The notes beneath the pieces are model-generated. The model worked only from the letters and a program-made list of their open reading frames with translations, was not told the DNA's origin and ran no database searches. A DNA stretch of 64,000 bases from Salibacterium qingdaonense (GTDB lineage Bacteria; Bacillota; Bacilli; Bacillales; Marinococcaceae): assembly GCF_900114715.1 (NCBI RefSeq), contig NZ_FOTY01000001.1:193286-257285 (forward strand), given 5' to 3'. Position numbers and translations under genes: made by a program. Shown piece after piece: positions 17,107 through 25,496 of this stretch. Numbering within the stretch: position 1 is the stretch's first letter; the number at the start of each line of letters is the position of its first letter.

Positions 17107-18867
17107 TTACCAGTTGTAATAGTTGTCGATACCGTCGAAAATGGCACCGGCTGCTTTATCCGGATAACCTGCCTTTTTCATCCGTGCAGCATCACTTGGG
17201 TTGGTCAAAAAGCCCAATTCGACAAGACTGCTTGGCATTGTCGTGTTTTCAATAACAACAAATCCTGCATCAGCCACACGGCGGTCGGTCATATCGGTCT
17301 GTTTGACCAGCTCCTGTTGGATGGAAGATGCCAGCGCGCGGCTTTCAGATGCTTTGTGGCTCCCGTTATAAAAGGCTTCCGTTCCGTGGGCGGATTGCTT
17401 GTAAGCATTGGAATGAATGCTTACAAAAGCATCAGCATCGACGGATTCAGCAACGTCAACCCGCTCATTCAGCCCGAGGAATGTGTCATCATCGCGGGTC
17501 ATCACAACGTCCACGCCGGCTTCTTCAAGGCGTTCTTCCACTTCCAGGGCCACATCGAGGTTCACTTCTTTTTCAATAAGACCATTTCCGCTGGCTCCGT
17601 TATCGTGATCGCCGTGGCCGGCGTCAATGACGATGGTGCGGTCTTCGAGTGCATCCGCCCCGGGTTCTTTTTCCTGCAGGTAATGGCGGTGGACGTATCC
17701 TTCTCCGCTGCCGTAATCAATACGAGCCCAGTTCTCTCCGGTATGTTCATATACATCAACGGTATCTCCGCTCTGCAGTTTGGTGATGATATCTCCATCC
17801 GTACTGCCTTCGGTCCGGACGTTGAGGTCATCCACCGTTACCTTGGCTGCAGAAATAATACTTCCCTGTACATCGTCTGAAGGGGACTCGTTCGTACCTT
17901 CATCCGGTGTTTCTGATGTGTCGTCCTCTTCGGAGTCGGAGTTGTCCACAGTCGTTACATAAGCGCCGTGGATATAACCCCAGTCTCCTGCATTTTCTAT
18001 TTTCAGCCAGTCACCGTCTCTGCCGTAAATGTCCACATTGGTTCCATCCGACAGTTGATTAACGGCCTGATTCCCGGTGCCGGGGCCTGTTCTGACATTC
18101 AGCGGAGTATCGGCATCGACTTCGCCTTCGTACATCACATTTTCATCCGAAAAGTCTTCTTCATCCGGAGAAGAAGACGGGTTCCCATTTCCGCTTGACT
18201 GCATCGTTTCTTCCATGGCTCTTGCCAGATAGGCAGAAAATTCAGCGCGGGTGGCCGAATCATTAGGATCGAACGAGCCGCTTTCCTGCACAATGCCCTG
18301 ATCAGCGAGAGTGGCTATGTATTCCTGCGCCCAGAAATCGCTGTCTATGTCTGAAAAGCTGCCTGCCGTGTCCGGTTCCGCGGCCTGATCAAAGAAAGCT
18401 CTTGAAACAACGGCCGCCACCTGGGCTTTTTCGATTTCTCCGTTAGGATTAAAGCTGCCATTGTTTCCCTGGAATATATCCAGTTCCGCCGCTTTTTCGA
18501 TGCTGCCGTAAGCCCAGAACGAAGAATCAACATCGGAAAACGTCGGGGATGATGCATTCAGTGCTCCCTCACCAAGCGCGTTTGTCATCATGATGGAAGC
18601 CTGGGCTCTCGTGAGCGGCTGTTCCGGCCGGTAATCTCCGGAAGCATCTCCATCAGCAACTCCCTGCTCAGTCAGGTACTCAATCTCCTCTTCGGCCCAG
18701 TACCCGTTGTCTACGTCTGCATAGCGGTCGGACGCTTCGGCTTGTTCCGCCGAAAATACCGGAATGACAGAGAAAGACAGGGCTGCTGCCATCATGGAAT
18801 ATGTGACTTTTTTATAAAAAATGACAAGATCCCCCTCTCGAAGATAGTTTGGTCTAATATGTGGCAT
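17107..18867 (-). CDS. SLH-domain N-acetylmuramoyl-L-alanine amidase
   Basis: A secreted cell-wall hydrolase of 586 residues. Domains in order: signal peptide (about 20-45, ending SAEQAEA), three SLH modules (about 47-225) for binding secondary wall polymer, an acidic linker, two bacterial SH3 modules (about 247-307 and 345-397), and a C-terminal Amidase_3 zinc domain (about 410-586) with VIDAGHGDHDNGA, an SIHSNA segment and the catalytic Glu in SSLVELGFLTN. ATG 18867 has a GGAG site close by; alternatively an ATT codon about 45 bases downstream follows AGAGGGGGA and would give a typical signal peptide. Very acidic throughout. It probably acts in wall turnover or cell separation. Confidence 0.9.
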   Translation of the reverse strand: MPHIRPNYLREGDLVIFYKKVTYSMMAAALSFSVIPVFSAEQAEASDRYADVDNGYWAEEEIEYLTEQGVADGDASGDYRPEQPLTRAQASIMMTNALGEGALNASSPTFSDVDSSFWAYGSIEKAAELDIFQGNNGSFNPNGEIEKAQVAAVVSRAFFDQAAEPDTAGSFSDIDSDFWAQEYIATLADQGIVQESGSFDPNDSATRAEFSAYLARAMEETMQSSGNGNPSSSPDEEDFSDENVMYEGEVDADTPLNVRTGPGTGNQAVNQLSDGTNVDIYGRDGDWLKIENAGDWGYIHGAYVTTVDNSDSEEDDTSETPDEGTNESPSDDVQGSIISAAKVTVDDLNVRTEGSTDGDIITKLQSGDTVDVYEHTGENWARIDYGSGEGYVHRHYLQEKEPGADALEDRTIVIDAGHGDHDNGASGNGLIEKEVNLDVALEVEERLEEAGVDVVMTRDDDTFLGLNERVDVAESVDADAFVSIHSNAYKQSAHGTEAFYNGSHKASESRALASSIQQELVKQTDMTDRRVADAGFVVIENTTMPSSLVELGFLTNPSDAARMKKAGYPDKAAGAIFDGIDNYYNW

Positions 18868-19263
18868 TATTCTCCAAAGGACATAACCTGCAACCAGAAT
18901 ATCATGGTATGTGGTTTTAGACTAGTATGTAGTAGAGATTGTTCGAAATTAGGAAAAAAATATCAGCAGCTGGCATAAAGTAAGAATCCGGGACAAAAGT
19001 AAAGCAGGCGGAAGAAAAATACGAATGTCCTCGAATGTCCCGCAGCGGAGCCAACATTCTGTGACTCCTGCTCCGAACAGCACGAGTCAAAGGCACCCCG
19101 AAGGATGTGCGGTCAGGTCGGCGCCTGCATGTGACATATCCCCGCAGGGTAATGGCGTTTACGGGGTGCGTTAATTGCCTTATGACTATTCATCTATTTT
19201 TTCACGCAGCGGCAGGCGCTCTTTGCTGCATCGGTCCGTTCGTTGCCTGGCTGAATACCGCCT

Positions 19264-19425
19264 GGTTCTGTTCATAATGACGTTTACGGGGGTACAAAAC
19301 CCTCTAAAGTGCTTTAAGCATCATTCATAGTGACGTTTAGGGGCACACCTGGTGCTCTAAAGTGCCTCAGGCGTCATGCCCAACGACGTTTGAGAGGCGG
19401 CGTGATACCCTGAAGTGCCTTGGGA
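19264..19425. repeat. Tandem repeat with a 53-bp period, three units
   Basis: Matching landmarks recur at exact 53-bp steps: (T/C)GACGTTT at 19278, 19331 and 19384, and AGTGC at 19308, 19361 and 19414. The unit contains CATAATGACGTTTACGGGG and CTCTAAAGTGC. There are no unique spacers between units, so it is not a CRISPR array. A weaker GGCGTTTACGGGG unit lies at about 19153. The same GACGTTTAC motif occurs in the intergenic repeat at 45656-45882. Confidence 0.8.
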
Positions 19426-19609
19426 CCCATTCCAAGCGAACGTCCGACCACCCAACCTGAACGCAACAAACAAACGCATGCATTTTCTGTATCAGTACGG
19501 CCTCGAACTATGGCAGCTTCTAAGACACAATAAGCGCCAGCAAGTCGATGCCGCGCTTGTACTCTGGAGTAAAAGCAAAGTATATTGGCGCAGCGGTTGA
19601 TCTCAGGAA

Positions 19610-19652
19610 CGAAAAATGCCAAACGATTTCAGGAAATCGTTTGGCATTTTTC
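19610..19652. terminator. Strong stem-loop with no adjacent gene
   Basis: A near-perfect 20-bp stem (CGAAAAATGCCAAACGATTT against AAATCGTTTGGCATTTTTCG) with a loop of about 3 bases and a T-rich 3' side. It looks like a terminator, but no supported gene ends here, so it may mark a small RNA or an erased gene. Confidence 0.6.
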
Positions 19653-19848
19653 GCTTCTTTTAACGGTTTTGTCCCAGACTCTTTTCGTCACTATTTATTT
19701 TTTGCCGTAAGATTACTCTTTTATTCTGCAGATTAAAAAGATGTAAATAGATATGTACTTAGTGGCTGCTTGATACATCATGTTTTTACATAGGGTATCT
19801 TTACGATGGTAATACTAAACCTGACATTTTTGAAGGAGTGATGTATCT

Positions 19849-20070
19849 ATGGCAAAACCAGATGATCGTTCCAATAACGCGGAACGGATTGAAAACGCGA
19901 TTGGTCACACGCTTCAGAATCGAAATGAGGCAAGAGACTACGAAAAAGCACATGCCAAAGAGCTGAGTGAGGAAGAAAAACAGCAGATTGAAGAAAAGAA
20001 TGAACGGCGCGAAGAAAGCATTGAAGGACTGCAGCAGGAAATTCAGGATGAGGCAGAGGATAATAAATAA
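19849..20070 (+). CDS. tlp: Small acid-soluble spore protein Tlp
   Basis: A 73-residue, highly charged, helical protein. PDDRSNNAERIENAIGHTLQN near the N-terminus and EEKNERREESIEGLQQEIQDE near the C-terminus match Tlp, a minor spore-core protein of Bacillus made under forespore control. SD AAGGAGTG lies 8-9 bases before the ATG. It is a single-gene unit with its own terminator. Its presence implies an endospore former. Confidence 0.9.
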   Translation: MAKPDDRSNNAERIENAIGHTLQNRNEARDYEKAHAKELSEEEKQQIEEKNERREESIEGLQQEIQDEAEDNK

Positions 20071-20077
20071 TGATACG

Positions 20078-20115
20078 AAAGCGCAGCCTGTGGGACAGAG
20101 CTGCGCTTTTGTTTG
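20078..20115 (+). terminator. Terminator after tlp
   Basis: Stem AAGCGCAGC / GCTGCGCTT with a 12-base loop, followed by TTGTTTG. Confidence 0.8.
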
Positions 20116-20198
20116 TTATCCAAAAGTAGTAAATATCTGAAACGGGAATGGTCACCGTTCGTATGATGGTATAGAATGTGTTCAGGAGGTGTATAAAT

Positions 20199-21767
20199 TT
20201 GAATTTCTTACAAGATGTTCTAGGTTTAATTATTACTGGTGTCGTCATTTTTGTTGTGCTTATTGCAGCCCTTATCGGCTACATTATGTTCAAACGGAGT
20301 TATAAGACGGCGAAGTCCAATGAGGCGCTGATTATCACCGGGAAAAGTCTCGGCAGCGATGAGAATGTGTTTACCGACGAGACAAACGGGCGCCGCCTGA
20401 AAGTCGTGCGGGGCGGCGGTGTGTTTATCAAGCCGCTTGTTCAGGTCGCAGAACCGGTTGATCTGACAACATCACAGCTTATGGTGCAGACACCGGAAGT
20501 CTACACGTCGCAGGGTGTGCCGGTGGTCGCGGATGCCGTTGCGATGGTGCGGATAGGAAGTTCTCTTCATCAGATTGCCAACTTCGCCGAGCAGTTTCTT
20601 GGAAAGAACAAGTCAGACAGGGATCAGGAAATTGTTGAGGTCCTTGAAGGTCATCTCCGTTCGGCGTTGTCTTCATTGACTGTCGAAGAAATCTACCAGA
20701 GCCGGGAGCGGTTTAACGAGCAGCTTCAGGAAGTAGCGGAAAAAGACCTTTCGAAAATGGGATTTGAAATCACGTCCTTTGCGCTGAAAGACATACGGGA
20801 TGAAAATGGCTATCTCGAAGCATTGGGACGTCCCCGCATTGCCGAAGCGAAGAAAAACGCGGACATTGCCGAATCCAATGCCGAACGTGAAACGAGAATC
20901 CATCAGGCGCAGATGGATAAGGAAGCCGAAGAATCAGAATATAAACATAAGACTGAAATCGCCGAAGCCCGGAAAAACAATGAAATCCGGGAGTCCTCTT
21001 TTAAACAGGAGAATGAAAAAGCAAGGGCGCAGGCGGACCAGGCGTATGCTCTTGAAAAAAGTATCAACGACCGGCAGCTGAAAGAGCAGGAAATGGATGT
21101 ACGCGCGGTCGAATTATCGAAGCAGTCGGAACTCGAAGAAATCGAAATCGAGCGGAAAGAAAAGCAGTATGAAGGGGAAGTCAAGAAAAAGGCCGACGCC
21201 GAACGGTACGCTTCCCAGCAGCAGGCTGATGCCGATAAATACCGTACGATCGCCGATGCCGAAGCGCAGGCTGAAACCGAACGTAAACGCGGGGAGGCTG
21301 AAGCCCAGATCATCCGTGATAAAGGACAGGCGGAAGCGGCAGCGAAAGAACAGATGGCTGAAGCCATGTCCAAATACGGCGAAGCTGCTGTTCTTGAAAT
21401 GATGATCAACATGATGCCGGACTTTGCGAAAGCTGTCTCTGAACCGATGAATAATATCGACAGTGTCAAAGTGATCGATACCGGAAGCGGACAGGGCGTG
21501 TCCAACCTGGCAGGAAGCGTCACGAATAATATGGCAGTGATGCAGGATACGTTAAAGGAAACAACCGGCATCGACATGAAGGCACTGCTTGAGAACTTTG
21601 CCGGCGGAGAAGGTGCTCAAATGCTTGCGCAGGCCGCAGATACAAACGGGAAAACAGAAGAAGAAAGCGCAGCTTCCACAGAACAGGAATCATCCACCGA
21701 AGAGGAAGCCCCTCCCGCGGAAGAGACGGATGAAACCGAAGCCGTTGAAGAGGACAAAGAGCAATAA
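20199..21767 (+). CDS. floT: Flotillin-like membrane scaffold protein (FloT/YuaG)
   Basis: A 522-residue flotillin. One N-terminal membrane segment (about 7-30) is followed by an SPFH/PHB domain (about 35-200) and a long Glu/Ala-rich coiled coil (about 210-400) with many EAEAQ-type repeats; the tail (about 485-522) is extremely acidic. It organises functional membrane microdomains and affects membrane fluidity. The start is TTG 20199, with AGGAGGTG 8 bases upstream; the frame extends seven codons over the ribosome site. B. subtilis has an NfeD-type partner (yuaF) next to floT; none is seen here. Confidence 0.92.
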   Translation: MNFLQDVLGLIITGVVIFVVLIAALIGYIMFKRSYKTAKSNEALIITGKSLGSDENVFTDETNGRRLKVVRGGGVFIKPLVQVAEPVDLTTSQLMVQTPEVYTSQGVPVVADAVAMVRIGSSLHQIANFAEQFLGKNKSDRDQEIVEVLEGHLRSALSSLTVEEIYQSRERFNEQLQEVAEKDLSKMGFEITSFALKDIRDENGYLEALGRPRIAEAKKNADIAESNAERETRIHQAQMDKEAEESEYKHKTEIAEARKNNEIRESSFKQENEKARAQADQAYALEKSINDRQLKEQEMDVRAVELSKQSELEEIEIERKEKQYEGEVKKKADAERYASQQQADADKYRTIADAEAQAETERKRGEAEAQIIRDKGQAEAAAKEQMAEAMSKYGEAAVLEMMINMMPDFAKAVSEPMNNIDSVKVIDTGSGQGVSNLAGSVTNNMAVMQDTLKETTGIDMKALLENFAGGEGAQMLAQAADTNGKTEEESAASTEQESSTEEEAPPAEETDETEAVEEDKEQ

Positions 21768-21772
21768 GAAGG

Positions 21773-21807
21773 AAAAAGGAACGGGCCGGAGCGGTCCGTT
21801 CCTTTTT
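21773..21807 (+). terminator. Terminator after floT
   Basis: Stem AAGGAACGG(GCC) / (GGT)CCGTTCCTT followed by TTTTT. Confidence 0.85.
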
Positions 21808-21824
21808 ATGGACAGTTTACACAC

Positions 21825-21907
21825 GAAAGTGTCTAATAACCGAAGTTTACAGACACTTTCAGGGCAGAAGGTGTTTATTTGTCTGTTATTTTTACTTTAT
21901 AGACAAA
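21825..21907. repeat. Two successive inverted repeats between floT and the UDG-like gene
   Basis: The first has perfect arms GAAAGTGTCT (21825-21834) and AGACACTTTC (21851-21860). The second has arms TTTGTCT (21878-21884) and AGACAAA (21901-21907). Loops are 16 bases each. They lie in a 200-base AT-rich convergent gap beyond the floT terminator. Their role is unknown; the second could end transcription from the minus strand. Confidence 0.6.
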
Positions 21908-21967
21908 CATTAGAGGAAAATGGTCTTAAAACAGTTTTTATAGACATTTTTCACTATAGATTGTCCA

Positions 21968-22591
21968 TTATGACATAAGATGCTGCTTCAGTGTTGCCAG
22001 ATGATCGGAAATATCTGCTTCAAGACTGCGTTTATACAGCGCGGCGGCCGGGTGATAAATAGGGAACAGCGGATAAGTGGCGGGTGCCCACGTATAGGAG
22101 CGGGTCTCCCAGTCGTCCAGTCTCAGGACGGGAGAAGTCACAAGGTGTCCGGTGACTTCCGCCATGCGTGGTGCTCCGCCGACAAGGCGTTGATAGGCGG
22201 TACGGCCCATCGGAACAATCATACGAGGCTGAAGGCACTCGATTTCTGCGTCGAGTATCGGTGCGTGGGCGGCGATTTCTCCCTGGTTTGGAGTGCGGTT
22301 GTATTTTCTTTTTTCCCTGCCTTTTGGCTGCCCCCATTTGTACGGGCGGCTGCGGACGGTACTGGTGACATACACGTCGTCCCGGGTCAGCTCGAGTTCC
22401 TGCAGAAAGCCGTTGAAATACTGCCCGGCTCTCCCGCTGAAAGGGATACCATTATGTATTTCCGTTTCACCCGGAGCTTCTCCGACAAACATAAGCACAG
22501 GAGAGGCAGAGCCTTTTCCGTAGACAAAGCCTTCACAAGGGTAAGGAGCGATTCGTTCATTGCAGTGCTGGATCAATTTTTGCGGTATCAT
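21968..22591 (-). CDS. Uracil-DNA glycosylase family 4-like protein
   Basis: A 207-residue protein of the uracil-DNA glycosylase superfamily. Motif 1 VGEAPGETE (about 36-44) with GIPFSGRAGQYFNGFL and the late motif IYHPAA (His180) are those of family 4. Family 4 enzymes normally carry a 4Fe-4S cluster bound by a CxxC pair, a KCRP Cys and one more Cys; here the N-terminal pair is not CxxC, KCRP reads RSRP (Ser81) and the last position reads AHAP (His109), so the cluster is probably absent. ATG 22591 is chosen from AAAGGAG upstream. It probably excises uracil from DNA; activity is unproven. Confidence 0.82.
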   Translation of the reverse strand: MIPQKLIQHCNERIAPYPCEGFVYGKGSASPVLMFVGEAPGETEIHNGIPFSGRAGQYFNGFLQELELTRDDVYVTSTVRSRPYKWGQPKGREKRKYNRTPNQGEIAAHAPILDAEIECLQPRMIVPMGRTAYQRLVGGAPRMAEVTGHLVTSPVLRLDDWETRSYTWAPATYPLFPIYHPAAALYKRSLEADISDHLATLKQHLMS

Positions 22592-22808
22592 AAAACCAGC
22601 TCCTTTCATGTAAAAGTAGTGGTTCCGGCATCCTCCCGCACCAATGCCGGATGGTGCCATCATCAAGGAAATTCTCTATACATATACTATACACAATGCC
22701 GGCTGGTATCAAAAGAAACACAGAAGACAATCTTCCTGCATTGCATGATAAAAGGTTTCCCTGTAACGTAATAAGCAGAAAAAAAGTTAGGGGAGAGGGG
22801 GATAACGG

Positions 22809-23267
22809 ATGGATGACCGTTTGTTTAAGACAGCGATGGGTAAATTTGCGACAGGTGTAACGGTAGTGACCACCGATACAGAAGACGGCGTACATGGTAT
22901 GACAGCCAACGCGTTTATGTCCGTTTCCATGGATCCAAAACTTGTGCTGATATCTGTGGGCAGACACGCCAACACCCACCGTATTATTGAGCAGAACGGC
23001 GCGTTTGCTGTGAACATTCTCAGTGAAGATCAAATAGAATCCGCGCAGTATTTTGCGAAACAGCTTGAGGAAGATGTGGATATCCCAATCGAGCGTTTTG
23101 AAGGACAGCCGATTATTGAAGGATCGCTTGCAAGCATTGCCTGCACAGTCTATGACAGCCATGAAGCAGGAGATCACACCCTGTTCATCGGTCAGGTGGA
23201 GAACCTGATTGTCCAGGATGAAATGCCGCTGCTTTATGTTGAAGGGCAGTTCAGATACTTTCAATAA
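22809..23267 (+). CDS. Flavin reductase family protein
   Basis: A 152-residue FMN-binding split-barrel protein. FKTAMGKFATGVTVVTT and GMTANAFMSVSMDPKLVLISV are the signature of the flavin-reductase (HpaC-like) family, which supplies reduced flavin to monooxygenases. GGGGAGAGGGGG lies upstream of the ATG. It is a single-gene unit with a terminator; no partner monooxygenase is adjacent, so the client oxygenase is unknown. Confidence 0.88.
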   Translation: MDDRLFKTAMGKFATGVTVVTTDTEDGVHGMTANAFMSVSMDPKLVLISVGRHANTHRIIEQNGAFAVNILSEDQIESAQYFAKQLEEDVDIPIERFEGQPIIEGSLASIACTVYDSHEAGDHTLFIGQVENLIVQDEMPLLYVEGQFRYFQ

Positions 23268-23306
23268 AAAAATGCCGCAGGAGTAAAATCTCCCGCGGCA
23301 TTTTTC
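23266..23306. terminator. Bidirectional terminator after the flavin reductase gene
   Basis: Stem AAAAATGCCGC / GCGGCATTTTT with inner GGAG/CTCC pairs. It overlaps the end of the convergent small zinc-finger-like gene. Confidence 0.8.
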
Positions 23307-23481
23307 ATTCCAGTGTGCGGTTGGTTTCATCTACGTCAAACGGTTCATCCGGTTCCGGTTTTTCGCCGGCCTGTAGTATGCCGTCCCCGTTGCAGACGCT
23401 GCATGAATACTTCCACTGCTCGTCATCCATCAACAGGCCGGTGCCGTCGCAGGCTGAACAAACATTGTCGTGAATGTTCAT
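23305..23481 (-). CDS. Small two-CxxC (DnaJ-type/YuiA-like) zinc-ribbon protein
   Basis: A 58-residue ORF. It has two CxxCxGxG-like knuckles, CSACDGTG (8-15) and CSVCNGDG (27-34), followed by an acidic tail. This is the four-cysteine zinc arrangement of DnaJ central domains and of small YuiA/anti-TRAP-like proteins. AAAGGGTG lies about 10 bases before the ATG, and the gene ends in the shared terminator. Function unknown; the paired knuckles and the ribosome site make it very likely real. Confidence 0.72.
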   Translation of the reverse strand: MNIHDNVCSACDGTGLLMDDEQWKYSCSVCNGDGILQAGEKPEPDEPFDVDETNRTLE

Positions 23482-23519
23482 TGGTCGTTTGCACCCTTTC
23501 CTGGAACATGAGGCTTATC

Positions 23520-25463
23520 TTACTGTTTCTCTTTTACCCAGTTGATAAGTCCTCCTGCTAACATGATGTCCACGTGGCGCTCAGTCAATGCATGACGCAG
23601 GCGTATTTCTTTATTTTTTCCCTGAAGCGAAGCGGTGATCTCGCTGCTTTGACCGATGGTATCCCGGATGTTTTTCAGTTCAATGATGTCGCCTTTTTCC
23701 ACGTCTTCAAAATCACTGTCATCGGCAAAAGTGAGCGGAAGAATGCCGAAGTTGATGAGATTCTGCAGATGGATACGGGCGAAGTCTTTGACAATCACGA
23801 CTCTGAGCCCGAGGAAGCGCGGAGCAAGAGCGGCGTGTTCACGGCTCGAACCCTGTCCGTAGTTACTGCCGCCGACAATCGCGTGGCCGGTAGTGTCGCG
23901 GATATCCATCGACCGGTTGTAATAGTCTTCATTTAGAATTTCAAAGGCAAACTTGCTGATCTCCGGCAGGTTGCTGCGGTAAGGAAGCACGCGTGCTCCT
24001 CCTGCGAGAATTTCATCGGTGGAGAGATTGTCTCCGACTTTAAGAAGCACCGGTACGTGCATTTCGTCAGGGAGCGGCTCCATATGTGGAATGGAGGCGA
24101 TATTCGGTCCTTTGTGCAGTTCAACCTGCTTTGCTTTCTCCAGCGGAAGCGGTTCTTCGAGAAGCCTGAAATCCACAGTCGGCTCATCCGGCTCGGTAAG
24201 GCGGGGATAATCCATATCCAGTTTGCGTGGATCTGTGATTTTGCCGTACAGAGCGGAAGCGGCCGCTACTTCCGGACCGCACAGAAAGACGCTGTCTTCT
24301 TTCGTACCGGAGCGTCCCGGGAAGTTACGCGGTGTAGTGCGGAGGCTGTTTCTGCCGGAAGCAGGCGCCTGACCCATACCGATACAGCCGTTACAGCCGG
24401 CCTGGTGAAGCCGTGCGCCGGATGTCAGAAGGCTGGCGATATGGCCGTTTTGGACAAGGTCGGTAAGCATCTGCCGGGAAGTTGGGTTGATATCATAGGA
24501 TACCCCGCTTTCGATTTGTTTCCCTTTCACAATTTCGGCGGCCATTGCGAAGTCTTTATACCCAGGGTTGGCAGAAGAGCCGATATAGGACTGATAAATC
24601 GGTTCTCCTTCCACTTCGGATACAGGAACCACGTTGCCGGGGCTCGAAGGTTTGGCAATCATAGGCTCGAGAGAAGACAAATCGATTTCTTCATTTAAAT
24701 CATAAGAAGCATCATTGTCGGCTTTCAGTTCGCGCCAATCTTGTTCGCGTCCCTGCGTCCGAAGGAACCGTTTCACTTCTTCGTCGGAAGGAAAGACCGT
24801 GGCGGTTGCGCCGAGTTCAGCCCCCATGTTGGCAATCACGTGACGATCCATTGCACTTAACTGGTCGAGACCGGGACCGTAATATTCAATAATTTTGCCG
24901 ACCCCGCCTTTCACATCATGACGACGCAGGAATTCCAGAATGATATCTTTGGCACCGACCCAGTCCGGGAGACTGCCTGTCAGTTTGACGCCCCAGATTT
25001 CGGGCATTTTCACGTGGTAAGGTTCGCCTGCGATGGCCATGGCAACGTCAATGCCGCCGGCTCCCATCGCAAGCATTCCCATACAGCCGTTGGCACAGGT
25101 ATGGCTGTCGGAGCCAAGCAGTGTTTTGCCGGGTACGGCCAGCCGCTGCATGTGCACGGGATGGCTGACACCGTTGCCGGGACGGCTGAAGTGCAGACCG
25201 AAGCGTTTGGCAGCACTTTCGAGGAATAAATGGTCATCCGGGTTCTTGCTGTCTTCCTGAATAACGTTATGGTCGACATACTGAGCGGAGGCTTCGGTTT
25301 TCGCCCGTTCAATTCCCATCGCTTCGAGTTCAAGCATCACCATGGTACCTGTGGCGTCCTGGGTCAGGGTTTGATCAATGGAAAGGGAAATTTCTTCGCC
25401 GGCGTTCATTTCCCCGGACACAAGATGTTCTTTTATCAATTTTTGGGCAGCGTTCAAAGACAT
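23520..25463 (-). CDS. Aconitate hydratase (Aquifex-type, about 650 residues)
   Basis: A 647-residue aconitase that interconverts citrate and isocitrate. It has the 4Fe-4S ligands (Cys in SDSHTCANG and the pair in QAGCNGCIGMGQAP), then NFPGRSG, and the C-terminal swivel domain with GGSNYGQGSSREHAA. It is the shorter TIGR01342-like form rather than the 900-residue AcnA/CitB of Bacillus, so the cell may have both. SD GGAGG stands upstream of the ATG. A palindrome at 25497-25522 lies in the leader. Homoaconitase or methylcitrate activity cannot be excluded. Confidence 0.85.
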   Translation of the reverse strand: MSLNAAQKLIKEHLVSGEMNAGEEISLSIDQTLTQDATGTMVMLELEAMGIERAKTEASAQYVDHNVIQEDSKNPDDHLFLESAAKRFGLHFSRPGNGVSHPVHMQRLAVPGKTLLGSDSHTCANGCMGMLAMGAGGIDVAMAIAGEPYHVKMPEIWGVKLTGSLPDWVGAKDIILEFLRRHDVKGGVGKIIEYYGPGLDQLSAMDRHVIANMGAELGATATVFPSDEEVKRFLRTQGREQDWRELKADNDASYDLNEEIDLSSLEPMIAKPSSPGNVVPVSEVEGEPIYQSYIGSSANPGYKDFAMAAEIVKGKQIESGVSYDINPTSRQMLTDLVQNGHIASLLTSGARLHQAGCNGCIGMGQAPASGRNSLRTTPRNFPGRSGTKEDSVFLCGPEVAAASALYGKITDPRKLDMDYPRLTEPDEPTVDFRLLEEPLPLEKAKQVELHKGPNIASIPHMEPLPDEMHVPVLLKVGDNLSTDEILAGGARVLPYRSNLPEISKFAFEILNEDYYNRSMDIRDTTGHAIVGGSNYGQGSSREHAALAPRFLGLRVVIVKDFARIHLQNLINFGILPLTFADDSDFEDVEKGDIIELKNIRDTIGQSSEITASLQGKNKEIRLRHALTERHVDIMLAGGLINWVKEKQ

Positions 25464-25496
25464 ACGTATAGGAACCTCCTTATGCTGTTTAGTATG

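Larger units (their letters stand above)
18980..19686. mobile_element. Possible decayed insertion element with GGGACAAAA inverted ends
   Basis: This gene-free stretch begins with GTAAGAATCCGGGACAAAA (18980-18998) and ends with the inverted partner TTTTGTCCCAGACTCTTTT (19667-19685); 15 of 19 bases pair. GGGACAAAA-type ends resemble those of IS1182/IS1272-like elements in Firmicutes. No transposase frame survives. Inside are a degenerate intergenic repeat (19040-19150), a 53-bp tandem array and a long palindrome near the right end. It could equally be an accumulation of unrelated repeats. Confidence 0.35.

Noticed and set aside
16996-17880. 294-codon ORF on the plus strand across the amidase gene
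   Set aside because: Shadow of the SLH amidase; its peptide has no domain and no ribosome site.
19264-19425. CRISPR-like array
   Set aside because: The 53-bp units are contiguous and diverged, with no unique spacers of constant length and no cas genes in the window.
19374-19736. Several 60-80-codon ORFs on both strands in the 19.4-19.7 kb gap
   Set aside because: They overlap one another and the tandem repeat, lack ribosome sites and resemble no known protein.
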